Source: Nemopilema nomurai
Lineage: Eukaryota; Cnidaria; Scyphozoa; Rhizostomeae; Rhizostomatidae
DNA length: 64,000 nt
Direction: 5' to 3'
Assembly: GCA_003864495.1 (NCBI GenBank)
Contig: ML133433.1
Coordinates: forward strand, 679,283 to 743,282
Part shown: positions 58,301 to 64,000 of the stretch, in pieces
Numbering within the stretch: position 1 is the first letter of the stretch
Layout: every line of letters begins with the position of its first letter
Notes under the pieces: generated by a model
Seen by the model: only the letters and a program-made list of their open reading frames with translations
Databases searched by the model: none
What the model was told of the DNA's origin: nothing
Program-made: the position numbers and the translations under genes

Positions 58301-61300
58301 CTCTCTGTAATTCCAGGCATAAGGAATCACGAGGTGTGGTCACATCGAAAGGAATGACCAGGACACTGCTCAATAAGCTTAAGCTTCTCAGTGTCCTAAA
58401 ACTACTTTCGGATGCAATGTAGAAACAAATACCAAAGCTAATAGACATTGAGGCAAGACAAAACCAATATTTTGTGAAAACCAACCGACAAGGTATATTG
58501 AGACCGCTGCATCCCTAAGCGCCTGTGCATATTCATTAAAGGAATCCCCCGCAGCACCATCTGTAAGCACAACCAAAATCTTGTGCTTCTCATCTCTACC
58601 AGATACATCGAACAGATCCGTTTTAGCAATCTTTAGGCCATCGCCAAGTTTCCTGCCATCTTTATTCTTAAAATTATCCTTCAAATCTTTGAGTGCACGA
58701 GTGGCGGCTGCATTACTCAGATACCTGCACAAGACAAAGTCAAATTAGAAAATACTTTTAGAAAATACTTAAAGCAATTTTAGACTTAACGACATCCAGG
58801 GAAAGAACAAGATGTAAAGAATAATCACAATACGAGCTACACGTCGCAAGCAAATTTAGATGATGAAATGTGAGGTCAAAAGACAGATTTAAGGGCATGG
58901 TGATACTACAAGAAAAGGGAACGATTAGCGTAGAAAGATAATGCGATTCAAAAGTATAAATTCATAAAACGTAGCATAATGTAAAGTAACAAAAAATAAC
59001 AGAACATATAATCAAACAATCTAGCTAACCATGGCATAGAATAATGATATATATCATACTTTTATGATATATAATACATTGATATAAATGATACATAATA
59101 TAATATAATACAACATAATATAATATAACATAGTATAATACAATATAATATAGTACAGTATAAAATAATACAAAATATCATACAATAATATAGAATGTTG
59201 TTTAGTAAAGGATAATATATTATAAGGATATCATTATACGACATTTACTTACTTATCAAATCCAAATACAAGCTCTCCTTTGTCAGCAAATTTCAAAAGT
59301 GCTACCCTGCTTCCAGACTCGGATACTGGCAATTTTAGCAGAACGGCATTGATAAAATCAATAAACTTTCCAAAATTATTCTTATCGGTAGATCCATCAA
59401 CCAAAAACGCAATGTCAATGGCTTGGCGGCAAACACCTGAAATTAACAAAGGTATTCCTAAAACAAGTATAAACGACACGACCTTTACAATATCACTTGA
59501 AAGATGATTATCTATATGTATTTTACAGGTCTTTTGAAAAATGCATCTTCAATTATTTCTCTATTGCTTTGCAAATTCTTTGATGGCCACTTTGGTTACA
59601 GAGTCAAAGCTGTAAAGCTATCACGTTAAAGTCTCCATGAAAACTCGCTAACTGTTGTAAGCTCCTATCAAGAAGCAACAGAAACATTCTATTGGATCAC
59701 GATCACTCGCGAATCTGGCTTACTCTTAGAGATAAATCTGCCTGTTTGGCGGTGTAAGGTATTTTATCTAATGGCTAAACAACCCTAGGAAAGTGAACAT
59801 TTGCTATCAAAGCCAAATTCCCGGATCTTTTACCATACCTAAATTCTTTCGTTCTACTTCAAGAAATTTTCAAGCCAGTGCTCAAGTAGCAAGTACTCTC
59901 TTAGAGGTGATATTTACATCACGCTTTTGCCTGAAATCAGCAAAAAATATTTGACGTAAGCCCACTTCACTCTCCATCCCCTCCCTTTCCCCAAAAAATA
60001 AATATCCCATGTGATACCAATTATATAACCAATCATTCTTCCGTTGACCACGTGTTTTGTGTGTATTGATAATCTTTGTAACTAATAGGGAGTGTTGTCA
60101 TGATATCAAAATTTGACGAGTGCGTTTCACTCGCCTCTCGCTGATATGATGTAGAACGCCTCTTACACAAACTCCCCTGTCAGTCAATAGCAATGCAACA
60201 TTGACCTGTCGTACTCACCTCCAAGTCCACCTTGCCCACCGCGGCCACCAGTGCCGACATGCTTGCCCGCCCAGCCACTAGAATGACGCCAGTGCTTTCC
60301 ATCGTACCCAAGCTTCTTCAGGTATGACGTATCGAACCCCAGTCGCAGGGCTTCGGCGTTCGTCAAGACGTTTCCGACGTAATGCGGAAACCCGTCCAGG
60401 TTGAGGTGAGAGTCGGTGCCTACCCACGGTTCCCGGATGTGGTACGAGTGTTGAGAGTGCTCGCCGTGTGCTAGTCCGAAGTTATGCCCGATGTGCTCGC
60501 CAAGGTCTTCGTACTCGTGGAAGCCGTTGTACGGCGAATAGCAATAGTTCTCGTAGCCCTGGTTGCACATTTCTTCATACTGCTCATGACCAAGAGACCC
60601 ATGACCTGAAAAGGAGGCAACTCGGATTGGGCGAGGACCATATCGAGGCAGAGCTTCTAATTGAAACTACGTATGGTCTGTGTAGGTGCCCTGCCCCACT
60701 GATATGACAAGTCAGCCATAGTTATCGATTCTAAGATTGTCTTGAAATGCTTGTTACATATAAGTGACCATGGTTATAGCCATGAATGACATAGGGGAGC
60801 AAAGCAATGCATAATTGCTTGGCATCAATCGATTGGCCAAATTTCCCAGGCTCTTATCGCATACTTCGGAAGCATGACACAATGAGGTGGTATTATGCTC
60901 TAACAGTCAATGGCTTTTTATAACCTACACAATGAAATATGTCATCAGTGATACCGACTATAAGAGAACATTTACCATCTTCACTAGCAATCCAATTGGA
61001 CAAGCAGTTAATCACTCACCATGGAACGGGATCGGATGAGCGGAGAGGTGAATAGGATGTGAGTCCAGTGACAGGTGATGCGAATGCTTCACCACGTGGT
61101 GATACGGCCCCTCTTCTGGAATATCGTATCGACCATTTAGGTCTGACTCAATATCAGCCGGGATGACGTCATCTTCTGACACTCCCGCTTGCATTGGAGC
61201 ACCTTAAAGAAGAATCGTCGTGCTCCTATTTAAACTTTGCACTAAAGAAACCCAGTAGACACGGCTTCTAAATGGATGTTTGAGTACCATAGGTTCGAAT

Positions 61301-64000
61301 AAACCATTGACACGCTTTGAGTGTATGTTTCAAGGGATCCACACTCACAAATGGCCAATCAAGGCCCAGGGAAATACAACTTCGAGGCCTCTGCGTAGCA
61401 TTTAATCGCGTTTAGTGGTCACATGCTTAAGTGGCACGTGGGTTCTGCAATGCAAGTTGACTGGTCTTCTACCTTAACTATCATGGCAGTAGCATTTGGC
61501 CTAGGCCACTTGCAAATAGTGTAGAGTCCCTTCAAGAATCGGAGGCTGTGGCCCTAAAAGCCATTGCTACCAGCATAAGTATATTGCGTCAATGCAATAA
61601 GAATAATGCTTAATATTCAATGAAGCAAGGCGTTTATTTGAATAAGAATATCCGCAGACCCAATATGAATTTATTAAGTCAGCACTTGACACTTGAGGCA
61701 TGTCAACGAGAATTTAAAGGAGCGATTGTGCATGATTTCTTTTCAAACCAGAGGGCTTTTTGGATTGTTTCACAAAAGCTGGTATCAAAGCCGAACCGAA
61801 ATGTCTTTTAAACAAATAAACACCTTGATGAATCGTGATTGCTCATGATAATAATAAAAGTTGCTGTAAATGATGTAAATAATGATAAATTGTACTGCAA
61901 AATATTAAAACATGAAGAATATTCAACAGCAATGTGCAATGGAGTAGAATGGATAGAAGGAAGATGAAAAGAGAAGTTTGATAGGAAGCAAGCTGATCAG
62001 ATAGGGGGTTGGTGATGGTTTGAGTCGAAAGCAAGAAATGAATTAAAATAATCAGAGGAAGGAAAGACATTTGTTGTATTAATCTGACCATTAACTGTTA
62101 GATGCCATATAAAAAGATGTTAGTCGAATCTAGCGTGTAATGACAGCAAAGAAAGCAGATGTTGAAGCTGCTTAGAGATTAATGCAATGAAGCAGAGATG
62201 ATATGAACGCTATGAGAAATGCAAAAAGAACTATAAATAATCTTTATTCTCAAAATCAGTAATATAACGAATATAGGTTAACAATAAAGTGATCAAAACA
62301 TTAATTGATAAAATAATTTGATACACTTTGATATGCAAATTATATCGAGTAATTAAAGGATGACAAAAATAATTTGTGTCAAAAAGAAACAAAGATACCT
62401 GAAACAGGTGGAAGAATTGCACCTATCGACCCGTATGGATCGCCAAACGATGCACTAGTGATAAAGCCTTTCTTCATGTCTAGAACAACAGAAGCATGCT
62501 ACAAAAACTGCAGAATGATTGGCCCCATAAAAATCATCTTGCATCTTGGCTAAGGTACAAAATGTTGCTAGGCAAAAGCATGGCAAAAATATTATTGGAC
62601 CAAGTATCAAGTTTTGTCAGATTTAGAAACAATGAAATGTTTATTTATTCCACGGTAATTACTCTAAGCAGAGCATAAATCTTCTTCAGAGAATAACAGT
62701 GCTTCGGCCAAGTCAATAAGGCCAAATTGTCCTAAATGTCAGTTGTTCTAAAAAGACACGCAATAAATTAAATAATGCTTTGGTCGAATGGATGAAAAGA
62801 AGGATGACGTCACAACACAGATGCTGCCTTTGCACTTGTTGAGTTCTTATCAACCACTCGTAAGAAATCTTCTGATTGGGGCTCCAGATTATCAAAGAAA
62901 ACTTGACTACGACAGAGCATCACAAAAAAACAAATGGTTTAAATCTCTGTTGGGTTGTTTTCACTTTTTTACTGTTCCTATTTAAGACCTCGTACACATT
63001 TCTGATAAGAACTTTGTTTTACAACAAGATTAAAAGCCATTTAACTTACTGTTAACGGTAGCGATTCACATGCACCAGAAAAAAGACTAGTTTAATTAAT
63101 ATCTCATTGGAAACCTGTTAAAAAGGTTTGGTAAGCAAATTTCTGTAAACTGAACTTCACAAAAGAAGTTTCCCGAATCCTATTCAAATGACTCAACATT
63201 CAAATTTCGCTCTATGCAACCCCCTGGATTAAGATTGAAATTTTCAAATTCATATATACGTCACAAGTTCGAAAATAGAATAAATTTCTGGTGAAACAAG
63301 AAAGGTTTCATTTAAAGTTACTCTCCAGCAATTAATGATATCATCCCCCTGGTTCCTAGATCCTGTTTTTGTAGATCCCCCGGCACTAATTTTGGGAATT
63401 CATGTAAATTATTTTGTTCAACAATGACTAGTCGAAAGAGAAAACTGTTGCTACTTAAAAAAAGTAAACGTTGTTACTCTCAATGGAGCACGCATTGCTT
63501 CTTTATGCTTGGAAATTTGCCATTCTAGACCCCCTTCTTCTCCCACCCCTATAGTTGAGTCTATAAATCTGTTCCCGTGTAGTCCAATATCGCCTGGTTA
63601 TTCAGTACCTGAGAGTTTCAAGAAACATTTCATTCGAAAAGTTTACAAGAAACTCAATAACTCCCGTACGAGAAATCTCTCAAGCAAAAAGCTATAATAT
63701 TCCAAAGTCCAAATTCTTCTATATTTATCATCTCAACAAGAAATTTAAGATTTTTGTTGTTGATTGTAGGATCCATTTTAACAGCACTGATGGCGCTAAA
63801 TCCATCGTTGCTTGAGATCTTTCATAACTTAAACAATTTACAAAGTCATTCTGTCTCTTAATTTCTCTTAAAAAGCCTACACACACCCAGCAAAATTGGT
63901 TCATTAAAAACTTGAAAATTTGGATCTTGATAACCAGGGGGTCATTTTCTCACCTTTGTGATGCTTCGCTGCAGCAAAGAAAAGTGTGGTTAGGAGGAGA
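50961..64000 (-). CDS. Secreted two-vWA-domain protein, His/Gly-rich, partial 5' end
   Basis: Exons in order: 63954-64000 (continues beyond window), 62399-62479, 61020-61202, 60219-60605, 59253-59436, 58486-58724, 57774-57911, 57079-57247, 56402-56499, 55596-55741, 54426-54543, 50961-52381. All phases chain, giving about 1069 visible residues. The first exon reads LLLTTLFFAAA then KHHK, the hydrophobic core and cleavage region of a signal peptide; its start is outside the window. Next come a His-rich stretch (HHVVKHSHHLSLDSHPIH), a Gly/Tyr/His-rich region, vWA domain 1 (AIDIAFLVDGS to YLVG), vWA domain 2 (VDVVFVVDC to RLYAIGYG), a Gly-rich hinge, and a Lys/Ser-rich C-terminus. vWA domains bind proteins such as collagens through a metal site. 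The composition suits an extracellular matrix or mineral-matrix protein, but that role is inferred only. I do not recognise a named orthologue. Confidence 0.85.
52382..54425 (-). other. 2.0-kb last intron of vWA gene
   Basis: The intron between the last two exons has a GTATGC donor and a TTTTTTTAG acceptor. No internal gene, repeat or RNA is recognised; the open frames inside are short and uninformative. Confidence 0.7.
54426..57247 (-). CDS. vWA domain 2 exons, degenerate metal site
   Basis: Four exons with phases 1-2, 2-1, 1-0 and 0-1. VDVVFVVDCTQG replaces DGSxS, so the serines of the metal site are missing, and the strand-4 motif is MTVYISGS where TDG is expected. The fold is otherwise complete: GDHVAVVTYGG, KVQAALQELECG, RLYAIGYGKD, and VNEDDLKKVASLPSD. 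Binding, if any, is probably metal-independent. Exon 56402-56499 ends at the second of two nearby donors (GTAAGAG then GTAAGC), which keeps phase 1. Confidence 0.82.
55040..55500. repeat. Possible transposon remnant in vWA-gene intron
   Basis: This stretch is visibly richer in G and C than the surrounding intron. It repeats variants of GGAACCGTTCTG and CCCGTGTAAACGCA or CCCATGTAAACGCAGCC in both orientations. The right edge near CGCAGCCTAAATAC is sharp. I could not find the matching left terminus, so an element is suspected but not shown. Confidence 0.35.
57774..59436 (-). CDS. vWA domain 1 exons of secreted protein
   Basis: Three exons with phases 1-2, 2-1 and 1-1. DIAFLVDGSTD supplies the first metal-site motif; the canonical DxSxS is only partly kept because the third polar position is Asp. 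The middle exon has KLGDGLKIA and ILVVLTDGAAGD, which keeps the TDG aspartate. The third has the family's C-terminal DKDEWFSYVTDDYEKMIKEV. The domain is likely folded and possibly metal-binding. The intron at 57912-58485 contains a tRNA-derived SINE. Confidence 0.85.
58196..58437 (+). mobile_element. tRNA-derived SINE in intron of vWA gene
   Basis: A polymerase III A-box-like sequence (GGCTCAGTGGTTAGAGGCG) at about 58204 is followed about 40 bases later by a B box (GTTTCGAGTCC), then a tRNA-unrelated body. The tRNA head does not fold cleanly at the anticodon arm, so it is not a tRNA gene. The tail holds an inverted repeat, AGGACACTG at 58360-58368 and CAGTGTCCT at 58389-58397, around AAGCTTAAGCTT. 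The 3' limit is approximate; no A tail or target duplication is clear. Confidence 0.65.
59045..59225. repeat. AT-rich low-complexity microsatellite
   Basis: Imperfect TATAATA-type repeats with occasional C and G (ATAATACAACATAATATAA and similar) fill about 180 bases inside the intron after the first vWA exon (59253-59436). No further function is visible. Confidence 0.85.
62480..63953 (-). other. 1.5-kb first visible intron of vWA gene
   Basis: The intron follows the signal-peptide exon, with a GTGAGA donor and a TTGTTCTAG acceptor. It is AT-rich with nothing recognisable inside. Its phase (1) agrees with both flanking exons. Confidence 0.65.

Overview
The window is animal (metazoan) nuclear DNA. 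Evidence for this is TTAGGG-type telomeric blocks, genes split into many short exons with GT-AG introns, a KDZ-family transposase, a PCMTD-type methyltransferase and a secreted protein with von Willebrand A (vWA) domains. An invertebrate fits best. A cnidarian or another early-branching or marine lineage is my guess from gene content only, and the species cannot be fixed from sequence alone. The exon models below were assembled by hand from splice-site consensus and phase bookkeeping; no database search was possible.

Layout. (1) 1-19530 is one uninterrupted satellite region. It consists of degenerate purine-rich units around GAAAACGAGGCTAGGAC, recurring blocks containing GCTAGC, and about 21 short TTAGGG-type blocks, organised into higher-order repeats of 480 bp, about 2.5 kb and about 5 kb. 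No genes are seen there. (2) 19531-22327 is AT-rich unique DNA. (3) 22328-30136 (+) is a 16-exon KDZ (Kyakuja-Dileera-Zisupton) transposase gene of about 995 codons, intact except for one 1-base frameshift. (4) 31324-32739 is a nearly homogeneous 121-bp tandem satellite. (5) 35321-47717 (-) is a multi-exon gene. Its N-terminus is a PCMTD-like isoaspartyl-methyltransferase fold. This is followed by a very long disordered extension, a coiled coil, a tandem array of eleven 30-nt mini-exons, and a last exon encoding a membrane span. (6) 50961-64000 (-) is a secreted protein gene with a signal peptide cut by the window edge, a His/Gly/Tyr-rich region, two vWA domains, a Gly-rich hinge and a long Lys/Ser-rich tail.

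The most unusual structure is the mini-exon array at 35619-37051. Each unit of about 140 bp carries one 30-nt exon, and all are preceded by a usable acceptor. The two main exon types alternate. In the reading frame that continues into the membrane-span exon, one type is open and the other contains a stop codon. Cassette choice could therefore switch the protein between membrane-anchored and truncated forms. This is inference from sequence and needs RNA evidence.

Three single-base frameshifts interrupt otherwise clean coding frames: one in the KDZ gene and two in the large PCMTD exon, at or near short homopolymers. Residual assembly error is at least as likely as real gene decay.
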